Positions 1 through 6,461 of a stretch of 9,109 nt of DNA are shown piece after piece (the first letter of the stretch is position 1; each line of letters opens with the position of its first letter). The position numbers were made by a program, and so were the translations under genes. The notes under the pieces were generated by a model. That model was not told where the DNA came from and did not search any database. It saw only the letters and a list, made by a program, of their open reading frames with translations. Origin of the DNA: Nitrospirota bacterium. Lineage in GTDB: Bacteria; Nitrospirota; UBA9217. Location of the stretch: contig JAJYKN010000009.1 of the NCBI GenBank assembly GCA_021788515.1, positions 1 to 9,109 on the forward strand, written 5' to 3'.

Positions 1-1517
1 TTAAGATCAACAGCGAATATGTCATCGCGCTCATCTTCGTCGCCAGTCTCGGCCTTCTGATAGCGAACCGCCGATCCTTCGACGGCACCGTATTCGGCCT
101 GATGGCGGGAGCGATCGTCTCCTCCATCGCTTCGGAACTTGCCTTCACCGAGTATGCGAGCGTTTTCGGCCTTGCCAACATGATCGGCCACTTCTTCCTG
201 CTTGCCTCCATGGTGCTCATCTATCGCGCCCTTGCCATCACCGGTATCGTTGAGCCTTCCAGCCTTCTCTTCCGGAACCTCAAAATGAGCGAAGCGGCGC
301 TGCAGCGGGCCCATGACGAATTGAAAAACAGCGAAGCGGAGATTACCGCCATGCTCGAAAACGTGCCCATCATCATGCTGCTCGTCGACCGGGAGAGGCG
401 GGTGCGGAAAGCGAACGTGGCCGCGTCCCGGTTCGCGAACCGTCCGCAGGAAGACATGCTCGGCCGCCGGAGCGGAGAGGCGATTCGCTGTCTTCATTCC
501 CTCGACGCGCCGGAGGGCTGCGGCTTCGGCCCCTCCTGCGCGACCTGTGCGGTGCGCCGTACCATACTGGACACCTTCGAATCAGGGGCCAATCGCCAGG
601 GGGCGGAGGCGCGGGTTTCTTTCGACCATCGGGGCAGGCGGGAAGAGCTGATCTTCCTCATCTCGACGTCGCTGCTCACCCTGTCCGACGAGCAGCTGAA
701 CCTGGTATGCATCGAAGACATCACGGAGCGCAAGAAGGCCGAAGAGGAGCTCCTGAAGCTGAGCGAAGACATGGCCGCGCGGAACCTGGAGCTTGAGGCG
801 CTCAATAAAGAGCTCGAAGCCTTCAACTACTCCATTTCCCACGATCTGCGCGCGCCGCTTCGCAGCATGTCCGGGTTCTCCAGGATCATGATGGAGGACT
901 ACGCGGAAAAGCTGGATGATCAGGGCAAGGACTATCTGACCCGCATACAAAACAGCTCAGAGAAGATGACACGCCTCATCGACGACCTGCTGCGCTTGTC
1001 GAAGATATCCCGGCAGGAGATCGAGCGGATACATATTGACCTGTGCGAACTGGCGGAATCGGTCGTCCATAATCTGCGCGAGGCATCCGCGGGAAGAACC
1101 GTCGAGGTCGTCATCGGCAAGGAGGTCAGGGCTTCGGCGGACCCGAATCTGATGAGGGTCGTCATGACGAACCTGTTCGATAACGCGTGGAAATTCACGG
1201 GAAAGACAACGAACGCCCGTGTGGAGTTCGGCAGTATCGATTGCGGATTGTGGAATGCGGATTGCGGAATTAAATCCGAAATCGCAAATCCTAAATCCGG
1301 AATTGTGTACTTCGTCAAGGACAACGGCGCGGGGTTCGACCAGGAATACGCCTACAAGATGTTCTGGCCCTTCCACCGGCTGCACAGCGACAGGGAATTC
1401 CCGGGCACCGGCATCGGCCTCGCCATCGTCGACCGGATCGTCCGCAGACACGGCGGAAAGGTATGGGCCGAGGGAGAAGTCGGAAAAGGGGCGACGTTCT
1501 TTTTCACGCTCGGGTGA
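1..1517 (+). CDS. Membrane sensor histidine kinase, 5'-truncated (MASE3-like - PAS - HisKA - HATPase_c)
   Basis: The reading frame is open to the window edge (first full codon at 3), so the true start lies upstream; the ATG at 102 falls inside the membrane region. About three hydrophobic segments (nt ~15-65, 90-145, 175-240) end in a GHFF...IYRAL...GI motif, like the end of a MASE3 membrane sensor domain. Numbering from the ATG at 102: coiled linker 60-80; PAS ~80-210 with C130, C140, C146 and C149, ending in the usual DITERKKAEEEL linker; HisKA with H-box SHDLRAPLRS (phospho-acceptor H247, nt 840-842); HATPase_c with N-box NLFDNAWKF, G1 DNGAGFD and G2 GTGIGLAIV. All catalytic motifs are intact, so an active autokinase is expected. 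The strand pair before the G1 box carries an in-frame insertion of about 16 residues made of a DNA repeat (1239-1304). The core resembles the kinase at 2756-5899, so the two are paralogues. Ligand unknown; no receiver or effector domain is fused. Confidence 0.93.
   Translation, partial: KINSEYVIALIFVASLGLLIANRRSFDGTVFGLMAGAIVSSIASELAFTEYASVFGLANMIGHFFLLASMVLIYRALAITGIVEPSSLLFRNLKMSEAALQRAHDELKNSEAEITAMLENVPIIMLLVDRERRVRKANVAASRFANRPQEDMLGRRSGEAIRCLHSLDAPEGCGFGPSCATCAVRRTILDTFESGANRQGAEARVSFDHRGRREELIFLISTSLLTLSDEQLNLVCIEDITERKKAEEELLKLSEDMAARNLELEALNKELEAFNYSISHDLRAPLRSMSGFSRIMMEDYAEKLDDQGKDYLTRIQNSSEKMTRLIDDLLRLSKISRQEIERIHIDLCELAESVVHNLREASAGRTVEVVIGKEVRASADPNLMRVVMTNLFDNAWKFTGKTTNARVEFGSIDCGLWNADCGIKSEIANPKSGIVYFVKDNGAGFDQEYAYKMFWPFHRLHSDREFPGTGIGLAIVDRIVRRHGGKVWAEGEVGKGATFFFTLG
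1239..1304. repeat. Heptad-periodic imperfect inverted repeat inside the kinase gene
   Basis: From about 1241 to 1270 the sequence runs as 7-base units of the type TGCGGAT/TGTGGAA. From about 1271 to 1300 it runs as the opposite-strand form (AAATCCG, AAATCGC, AAATCCT, AAATCCG). The two halves meet at an AATT centre and form an imperfect hairpin. The 7-base period does not match codons, and the translated stretch has no counterpart in the paralogous kinase. It therefore looks like a dispersed repeat of the short-heptamer kind inserted in a gene without breaking the frame. Whether other copies exist in the genome cannot be seen here. Confidence 0.8.
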
Positions 1518-1702
1518 AAAGAGAACTGAGCAAACCCTGCCGTTGCATAACAAACGCTTCCGAAAAGGCTGGAAGCATGTCTGCCTCTGAAAATATGCAG
1601 CGGTAAGGCAAAATCAGGCAACCGGGCATCTGCTCACACCTCGGCGCCGGTCCTCCTGTTTCAGGCTGAAGCCTGCACCTGCAACGAATGCGGAGCAAGA
1701 AA
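1518..1702. other. Intergenic region between the first kinase and the binding-protein gene
   Basis: This is 185 non-coding bases. They contain two short perfect stems: GCTTCC/GGAAGC at 1556-1561 and 1571-1576 (9-nt loop), and CAGGC/GCCTG at 1662-1666 and 1671-1675 (TGAA loop). Neither is followed by a T-run, so neither qualifies as an intrinsic terminator. No good sigma-70 box pair was found. A promoter for the downstream pair of genes would have to be here if they are not read through from the first kinase. Confidence 0.5.
1692..1695 (+). promoter_or_regulatory. Ribosome binding site selecting the start at 1703
   Basis: GGAG lies 7 nt before the ATG at 1703. The other in-frame ATG, at 1688, has no purine-rich stretch before it and would place this GGAG inside the gene. 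The ATG at 1703 is therefore preferred; it removes five residues from the front of an otherwise long signal peptide. Confidence 0.6.
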
Positions 1703-2740
1703 ATGACAAAGGGCAACAAAATCCAATCCCGAAAACACCATCCTGGCGCAGCGGCTGCGGCTTTTCTGGCCGTCCTTGCAATCATCTGCTCTTTCTCCGC
1801 ATGCACCCGGCCGGACCAAAAGTCCCCAGCCTTGCCCGAGAAGATCACGATTGCCTATTCGACGCCTCCCTATTCGGTGCTCATTGACATCGCACAGAAC
1901 CGCGGTTATTTCCTGGAGGAAGGGCTGGACGTGACTCCGCGGGTTTACACGTACGGGAAACTCGCATTCGATGCGCTGCTGGACGGGAAGGCGGATATTG
2001 CGACTGTCGGCGAAACCCCGTTCATCCTTGCGGTCATGAAAGGAAATGCCGTATCCCTCATCGCCACGATCCAGACTTCCAATAAGAATAATGCCATTAT
2101 TGCCAGAAAGGACAAGGGCATTCTTGCCCCGCCCGACCTGAAGGGCAGGAAGATAGGCGCGACGTTCGGGACCATCGGAGAATTTTTCATGGACGCTTTC
2201 CTGGTCTCCCACGGAATTTCAAGGAAGGATATGAAGGTCGTCAACCTTGCGCCGGAGGCCATGCAGAACGCTCTGACAAACGGCGACGTTGACGCCGTCT
2301 CATCGTGGAACCCCAATGCCGTCCGATTGCTGAAGGCACTGGGCAACAAGGGAACGGTATTTTACGACGCCGATATCTACACGCAAACATTCAACGTTGT
2401 TGCCAACCGGGAATACCTGCACAAGAACGCCGGCAGGGTAAATAAAATGGTCCGTGCGCTTGTCAAGGCGGAAAAATTCGCACGGCAAAATCCCGTTGAA
2501 GCCCAAAAAATCATTGCAGCGCGCAGCGGGATGGACCTGGCGTCAATCGGCAGCATGTGGAATGACAATACATTCAGCGTGACGCTGGACCAGTCGCTCC
2601 TGCTCGCCATGGAAGATGAATCGCGGTGGGCGGTAAAGAGCGGGCTGACTGCCGGCGCAAAGATTCCCAATTACCTCGATTACATTTACTTCGACGGGCT
2701 GGCGTCCGTAAAACCGAAAGCGGTAAGGATATTGCGCTAG
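1703..2740 (+). CDS. NMT1/THI5-like (SsuA/TauA-type) substrate-binding lipoprotein
   Basis: 345 residues from the ATG at 1703 (350 from the ATG at 1688). The N-terminus is a lipoprotein signal: basic K/R/H stretch, hydrophobic AAAAAFLAVLAII core, then a lipobox ending FSAC with C34 as the likely lipidated cysteine, so the protein should be membrane-anchored outside the cytoplasmic membrane. The mature part starts with the KITIAYSTPPYSVLIDIA strand. It continues with family features: GYFLEEGLDV, a DALLDGKADIATVGETP loop at the ligand cleft, DLKGRKIGATFGT, and NGDVDAVSSWNPN. The fold is a two-lobed periplasmic-binding type II protein. Relatives bind sulfonates, pyrimidine precursors, nitrate/cyanate and other small organics, so the ligand cannot be named. 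No permease or ATPase gene adjoins it. The sensor kinase starts 15 nt after its stop, suggesting translation from the same mRNA and a role in sensing rather than uptake. Confidence 0.85.
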   Translation: MTKGNKIQSRKHHPGAAAAAFLAVLAIICSFSACTRPDQKSPALPEKITIAYSTPPYSVLIDIAQNRGYFLEEGLDVTPRVYTYGKLAFDALLDGKADIATVGETPFILAVMKGNAVSLIATIQTSNKNNAIIARKDKGILAPPDLKGRKIGATFGTIGEFFMDAFLVSHGISRKDMKVVNLAPEAMQNALTNGDVDAVSSWNPNAVRLLKALGNKGTVFYDADIYTQTFNVVANREYLHKNAGRVNKMVRALVKAEKFARQNPVEAQKIIAARSGMDLASIGSMWNDNTFSVTLDQSLLLAMEDESRWAVKSGLTAGAKIPNYLDYIYFDGLASVKPKAVRILR

Positions 2741-2755
2741 CGCGCAAGGGGACGT

Positions 2756-5700
2756 ATGCAAATCAAGAAGAGACTGCAAATAAACGTTGTGGCTTCAGTA
2801 ATAGCGGCCGTCGTCATTATCGTCATGCTGGCGACGGCGACGTATCGCGTCCTCAACGCGGTCGAAGCATCGAATATCGCCGACGAACTGGTCGGCAGCG
2901 TATATCAACGGAGCGAATTTAGAAACGATTATATGCTGTCTACGAACGAAAGGGCGCGGGTGCAATGGTTTGCCAAACACGAGCAGATCGGCCTGCTGCT
3001 GAAGTCCGCTTCGGGAATATTCAGGGATGGCGAGGACAGAACAGTTCTGGACAGGATGGCCAAAGATCAGGAGTCGATCGGGAAACTTTTTTCAGGCATC
3101 GTGGAGAACAGGGAAAAGCCGCGACCGGACGCCGTACTCTCGCAGGAGATAGAAGACAGACTGAACAGCCAACTGACCATGAGAAGGCAGAATGCAATAT
3201 TGGATGCGCACCGGTTGCAGGAATCGGCGAGCAGGCGATTGTTATTGTCCCTCAGGATGTCCGGCTGGGGCATCCTTTGCGTTCTTGTGGTCTTAACCGC
3301 GGCAGCTATCATCAATTCATGGACCATGGTCAGGACGATAACCGATCGCATCAAAAGGCTCACGAACGGCGCCTTGGTCATCGGTGAAGGAAACCTCGAC
3401 CACCGCATCGATATCACCGGAGACGACGAGTTTGCCGAGCTTTCGGAAGCGTTCAATGCCATGACCGCAAAATTGCAGGGGTCCTATGTAGCTCTTGAAA
3501 AAGAGATCGATGAGCGCACGAAGGTCGAAGGAGAGTTACGGCGAATCGCCGGTCTTCTCGATGAGACTCAGTCCATAGCCCGCGTCGGGGGATGGGAACT
3601 GGACCCGGTGGAAAACACCCTCTACTGGACGGAGGAAACCTACCGGATCCACGAAACGACCCCCACGGAGTACACGCCCGCGGTCGAAACAGCCATTGCT
3701 TTCTACGCTCCGGAGAGCGTACCGGTCATCAGCGCCGCAGTCAAGGGCGCCATCGAGCAGGGGAAAGAATTCATAGTGGAGCTGCAATTGATCACGGCCA
3801 AGGGCCGGATGATCTGGGTGGAAGCAGTCGGAAAGGTCGTGCGCAAAAATGGCCGCACCGTGAAGGTGCTCGGGGCATTCCGGGACATTACCGAGCGCAA
3901 ACAGACGGAGGCCCTGCGGCTGGCGAACGCCTACAACCGGAGCCTCATTGAGGCGAGCCTCGATCCGCTGGTGACCATCGACGCGACGGGTAAGATCACG
4001 GACGTAAACGTTGCCACGCAAACCGTGACCGGGCGCTCCCGGGAAGAGCTGATCGGAACGGACTTTTCCGATTATTTTACGGAACCGCACAAAGCGCGCG
4101 CCGGATACCAGCAGGCGTTCCGGGAAAGTTCGGTCAAAGACTACCCGCTTGAAATCAAGCACAGGGACGGCCATCTTACCTCCGTCCTGTACAATGCGTC
4201 GCTCTATCGCGACGAGTCCGGAAACGTCATCGGCGTCTTTGCCGCTGCCCGCGATATCACCGAGCTCAAGCGCGCGGAGGAGATCACCAGGCTGGACGAA
4301 GTACGCAAAAACAGCATCGTAAAAATTTCACAGTACGCCGCGACCTCATTAGGGGACCTGCTGGATCTTGCGCTTAATGAGGCGATCGCGCTGACCGGCA
4401 GTAAATTCGGCTATCTCTATTTCTATCACGAGGACTCGCGGGAGTTTGTCCTTCATGCATGGTCAAAGGATGTCATGGCCGAATGCACCGTGGCCGACCC
4501 GCAGACCAATTACCATCTTGAAAAAACCGGCATCTGGGGCGAAGTGGTACGGCAGCGCAAGCCCATTATCGTAAATGATTTTTCCGCTCCTCATCCTTTA
4601 AAGAGAGGCTACCCCGAAGGGCATGCTCCGCTGTTTCGTTTTTTCAGCGTGCCGGTTTTCAGCGAAGGACGCATCGTTGCCGTCGTGGGCTTTGCCAACA
4701 GGCCCGCCGAATACACGGACCGGGACGTCAGCCAAATGACGCTCCTGATGGACTCAGTCTGGAAAATCGTCGAGCGCAAACAGGCCGAGGAAAGATTAAA
4801 GCTGGCGAACGCCTACAACCGGAGCCTGCTTGAGGCGAGTCTCGACCCCCTGGTGACCATCGACGCGAACGGCAAGATCACTGACGTAAACGCCGGTACG
4901 GAGAAAGTGACCGGATGCTCCCGCGCAGAGCTGGTAGGCACGGACTTTTCCGATTACTTTACGGAACCGGAGAAGGCCAAAGCGGGATATCAACGCGTTT
5001 TCCAGGAAGGCTCGGTTATGGATTATGCGCTCGAGCTTCGGCGCCGTGACGGCCATATCACCCCGGTGCTGTACAACGCCGCGGTGTACCGCGACATGGC
5101 GGGCAACGTCCTCGGCGTCTTCGCCGCGGCCCGCGACGTCACGGAACGGGAAAAAGCGGAACAGGAGATCCGGAAGCTGAACCGGGAGCTCGAGGCGCGC
5201 GTGGTCGAACGCACGGCCGAGCTCGAAGCCGCAAACAAAGAGCTGGAAGCCTTTGCGTACTCCGTGTCCCACGATCTGAGGTCCCCGCTCAGAAGCATCG
5301 ACGGGTTCAGCCTCGCTCTCCTTGAGGACTATGCCGGCAAACTGGACGACCAGGGCGAAGACTACCTTGCGCGCATCCGAAGCGCGACGCAGCGCATGTC
5401 CCAGCTTATCGACGATCTGCTGAAGCTGTCCCGCATCACGCGAAACGATATGAACCGGGGAATGGTGGACCTGAGCGGAATCGCGCGGACGATCGCCGAT
5501 GATCTTAAAAAGCAGCATCCGGAACGGGCGGCGCGGATTACGATCGCAGACAATCTTGTTGCCTCCGGCGACGGGCGCCTCCTGACCGTGGCCCTGGAGA
5601 ACCTTTTTACCAATGCGTGGAAATTTAGTGAAAAGAGACCCGAGACTATGATAGAATTCGGAGTCACCCGGCAGAACGGGACATTGGTGTATTTCGTCAG

Positions 5701-5899
5701 GGACAACGGCGCCGGGTTCGATATGACTTACGCGAACAAGCTGTTCAACCCCTTCCAGCGGCTTCACCGGGAAACCGAATTCGCCGGCACCGGCATCGGC
5801 CTGGCCACGGTCAAGCGCATCATCAGCCGCCACGGCGGCCGGGTCTGGATCGAAGGCGCGGTGGATAAAGGGACGACGGTGTATTTTACGCTGGGGTAG
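2756..5899 (+). CDS. Transmembrane multi-PAS/GAF sensor histidine kinase (HAMP-PAS-PAS-GAF_2-PAS-HisKA-HATPase_c)
   Basis: 1047 residues; the ATG follows AAGGGG (2746-2751) at 4 nt. Domains seen: TM1 ~11-29; periplasmic, mostly helical, charged loop ~30-168; TM2 ~169-187; HAMP ~190-243; PAS ~262-381 ending FRDITERKQ; PAS ~389-504; GAF_2-type domain ~520-670 (TGSKFGYLYFY, GIWGEVVRQRKPIIVNDF, YPEGH); PAS ~683-798, nearly a copy of the second PAS; coiled coil ~800-830; HisKA with SHDLRSPLRS, phospho-acceptor H839; HATPase_c with NLFTNAWKF (N953), DNGAGFD from D983 and GTGIGLATV from G1011. All kinase motifs are intact. The H-box with the preceding LEAFAYSV and the short, receiver-free C-terminus are typical of phytochrome-like kinases that work with Rcp1-type receivers, and such a receiver gene follows directly. 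The ligand may come from the lipoprotein encoded just upstream acting on the periplasmic loop (inference). PAS/GAF ligands are unknown. Confidence 0.95.
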   Translation: MQIKKRLQINVVASVIAAVVIIVMLATATYRVLNAVEASNIADELVGSVYQRSEFRNDYMLSTNERARVQWFAKHEQIGLLLKSASGIFRDGEDRTVLDRMAKDQESIGKLFSGIVENREKPRPDAVLSQEIEDRLNSQLTMRRQNAILDAHRLQESASRRLLLSLRMSGWGILCVLVVLTAAAIINSWTMVRTITDRIKRLTNGALVIGEGNLDHRIDITGDDEFAELSEAFNAMTAKLQGSYVALEKEIDERTKVEGELRRIAGLLDETQSIARVGGWELDPVENTLYWTEETYRIHETTPTEYTPAVETAIAFYAPESVPVISAAVKGAIEQGKEFIVELQLITAKGRMIWVEAVGKVVRKNGRTVKVLGAFRDITERKQTEALRLANAYNRSLIEASLDPLVTIDATGKITDVNVATQTVTGRSREELIGTDFSDYFTEPHKARAGYQQAFRESSVKDYPLEIKHRDGHLTSVLYNASLYRDESGNVIGVFAAARDITELKRAEEITRLDEVRKNSIVKISQYAATSLGDLLDLALNEAIALTGSKFGYLYFYHEDSREFVLHAWSKDVMAECTVADPQTNYHLEKTGIWGEVVRQRKPIIVNDFSAPHPLKRGYPEGHAPLFRFFSVPVFSEGRIVAVVGFANRPAEYTDRDVSQMTLLMDSVWKIVERKQAEERLKLANAYNRSLLEASLDPLVTIDANGKITDVNAGTEKVTGCSRAELVGTDFSDYFTEPEKAKAGYQRVFQEGSVMDYALELRRRDGHITPVLYNAAVYRDMAGNVLGVFAAARDVTEREKAEQEIRKLNRELEARVVERTAELEAANKELEAFAYSVSHDLRSPLRSIDGFSLALLEDYAGKLDDQGEDYLARIRSATQRMSQLIDDLLKLSRITRNDMNRGMVDLSGIARTIADDLKKQHPERAARITIADNLVASGDGRLLTVALENLFTNAWKFSEKRPETMIEFGVTRQNGTLVYFVRDNGAGFDMTYANKLFNPFQRLHRETEFAGTGIGLATVKRIISRHGGRVWIEGAVDKGTTVYFTLG
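3920..4267 (+). repeat. PAS module, copy A (residues 389-504 of the large kinase)
   Basis: This is the first of three near-copies of one PAS module in the window. Hallmarks are YNRSL, EASLDPLVTI, GKITDVN, TDFSDYFTEP, LYNAS.YRD and GVFAAARDITE. By hand alignment it has about 75% residue identity with copy B (87 of 116) and about 73% with copy C (82 of 112), with no gaps. DNA similarity to copy B is also high at the module's 5' end. Confidence 0.85.
4802..5149 (+). repeat. PAS module, copy B (residues 683-798 of the large kinase)
   Basis: Same length as copy A and collinear with it, 294 residues downstream in the same protein, separated by the GAF_2 domain. It lies directly before the HisKA linker. 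The stretch from 4803 to about 4900 is close to identical in DNA to the start of copy A. This points to an internal duplication or gene conversion rather than ancient divergence. Confidence 0.85.
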
Positions 5900-5927
5900 A
5901 GACTTGAAACCCGAGACTTGGAACTCT
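5900..5927 (+). repeat. Short heptad repeat after the kinase stop codon
   Basis: Four 7-base units: AGACTTG, AAACCCG, AGACTTG, GAACTCT. The first and third are identical. The element begins immediately after the TAG stop (5897-5899) and fills most of the short gap before the receiver gene. Its sequence differs from the repeats at 1239-1304 and 6386-6449, but the 7-base period is the same. Confidence 0.55.
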
Positions 5928-5934
5928 ATTTTGC

Positions 5935-5940
5935 GGGAGG
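5935..5940 (+). promoter_or_regulatory. Ribosome binding site selecting the start at 5945
   Basis: GGGAGG sits 4 nt before the ATG at 5945. A TTG at 5918 is in the same frame but lies within the heptad repeat and has no such site, so the ATG at 5945 is taken as the start. Confidence 0.7.
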
Positions 5941-5944
5941 CTTC

Positions 5945-6376
5945 ATGAATACCAAAATCATTCTTTTAGCCGAGGACAACCCCGACGACGTGCAGCTCAC
6001 GCTCCGGGCCCTCAAGAAAAGCAACATCCTGAACGAAGTGGTCGTTGCCCAGGACGGCGTCGAGGCTTTGGAGTACCTTTCCGGGACCGGAAAGTATGCC
6101 GGCCGCGACACCAGCATATTGCCCCAGGTCATCCTGCTGGACCTCAAGATGCCCAAGATGGACGGGCTCGAAGTGCTCCATCGCATACGCGGAGACGAAC
6201 GGACAAAGCTCCTTCCCGTCGTGGTGCTCACGACGTCGAGCGAGGACCGTGACCGGGTCGAGAGCTACAAGCTGGGCGCGAACAGCTACATCAGAAAACC
6301 GGTGGACTTCAACCAGTTCGCGGAAGCCGTGCGCCAGCTGGGGTTGTACTGGCTCGTATTGAATGAAGCGCCGTGA
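5945..6376 (+). CDS. Stand-alone Rcp1-like response regulator receiver
   Basis: 143 residues, a single CheY-like receiver with no output domain. From the ATG at 5945: acidic pair E10/D11 in LLAEDNPDD, phospho-acceptor D66 in [15 protein letters not shown], conserved T96 in VVVLTTS, and K118 in YIRKPVD. The long loop after strand 2 ([13 protein letters not shown]) and the C-terminal [17 protein letters not shown] helix are characteristic of the Rcp1 family, the receivers of cyanobacterial-phytochrome-like kinases. It starts 45 nt after the upstream kinase stop. The kinase has a matching HisKA type and no receiver of its own, so this is its likely phospho-partner. With no effector domain it must act by protein contact or as a phosphate sink or shuttle, for example towards the multidomain protein encoded next. 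Identification is firm; partner choice is inferred. Confidence 0.92.
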   Translation: MNTKIILLAEDNPDDVQLTLRALKKSNILNEVVVAQDGVEALEYLSGTGKYAGRDTSILPQVILLDLKMPKMDGLEVLHRIRGDERTKLLPVVVLTTSSEDRDRVESYKLGANSYIRKPVDFNQFAEAVRQLGLYWLVLNEAP

Positions 6377-6377
6377 C

Positions 6378-6449
6378 GTAAAATCAGCTCGTCGCTGGTA
6401 GTTCGTAGTTCATAGCAAAGGATTTTACTACGAGCTATGAGCTGCTCAT
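6378..6449. repeat. Intergenic heptad repeat with inverted arms
   Basis: Left arm 6386-6415 reads in 7-base units AGCTCGT, CGCTGGT, AGTTCGT, AGTTCAT, AG. The right arm (about 6427-6449), on the opposite strand, reads as AGCTCAT, AGCTCGT, AG. Segments 6399-6409 and 6427-6437 can pair over 11 positions with one G-U, leaving a 17-nt loop. An extra perfect inverted pair, GTAAAATC (6378-6385) and GATTTTAC (6421-6428), overlaps it. The whole gap between the receiver gene and the next gene is essentially this element plus a pyrimidine-rich tail. Confidence 0.7.
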
Positions 6450-6457
6450 TTTCTTCT
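6399..6457 (+). terminator. Possible terminator/attenuator hairpin within the intergenic repeat
   Basis: The 11-position stem (6399-6409 with 6427-6437) is followed at some distance by TTTTCTTCT (6449-6457). The T-rich tract does not directly abut the stem, so an intrinsic terminator is only possible, not likely. A smaller ATGAGC/GCTCAT palindrome (6437-6449) does abut the tract but has almost no loop. If active, either structure would separate transcription of the last gene from the receiver gene. Confidence 0.25.
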
Positions 6458-6461
6458 CCCT

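Noticed and set aside
1571..1584. GG-N10-GC pattern resembling a sigma-54 promoter upstream of the binding-protein gene
   Set aside because: Only the invariant GG and GC plus a few bases fit (TGGAAGC-N4-CTGCC); such matches are frequent by chance, and no activator site or sigma-54 activator gene is visible.
1662..1675. CAGGC-TGAA-GCCTG hairpin before the binding-protein gene
   Set aside because: The stem is only 5 bp and no T-run follows, so it is not supported as a terminator; a link to the heptad repeats is not evident.
4796..5833. Long open frame on the - strand (345 codons) opposite the large kinase
   Set aside because: It lies wholly opposite well-conserved PAS, HisKA and ATPase coding sequence, has no recognisable domain, and is what GC-rich codon usage produces on the reverse strand. 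The same holds for 6822-7571, 3536-4174 and 7962-8498 on the - strand.
5918..5944. In-frame TTG start at 5918 giving a nine-residue longer receiver
   Set aside because: The TTG lies inside the heptad repeat, lacks a ribosome binding site, and adds residues before the first receiver strand. The ATG at 5945 has GGGAGG in front.
6378..6449. CRISPR-like repeat/spacer array
   Set aside because: The units are 7 bases, contiguous and on both strands, with no 25-40 bp repeats separated by unique spacers and no cas gene.
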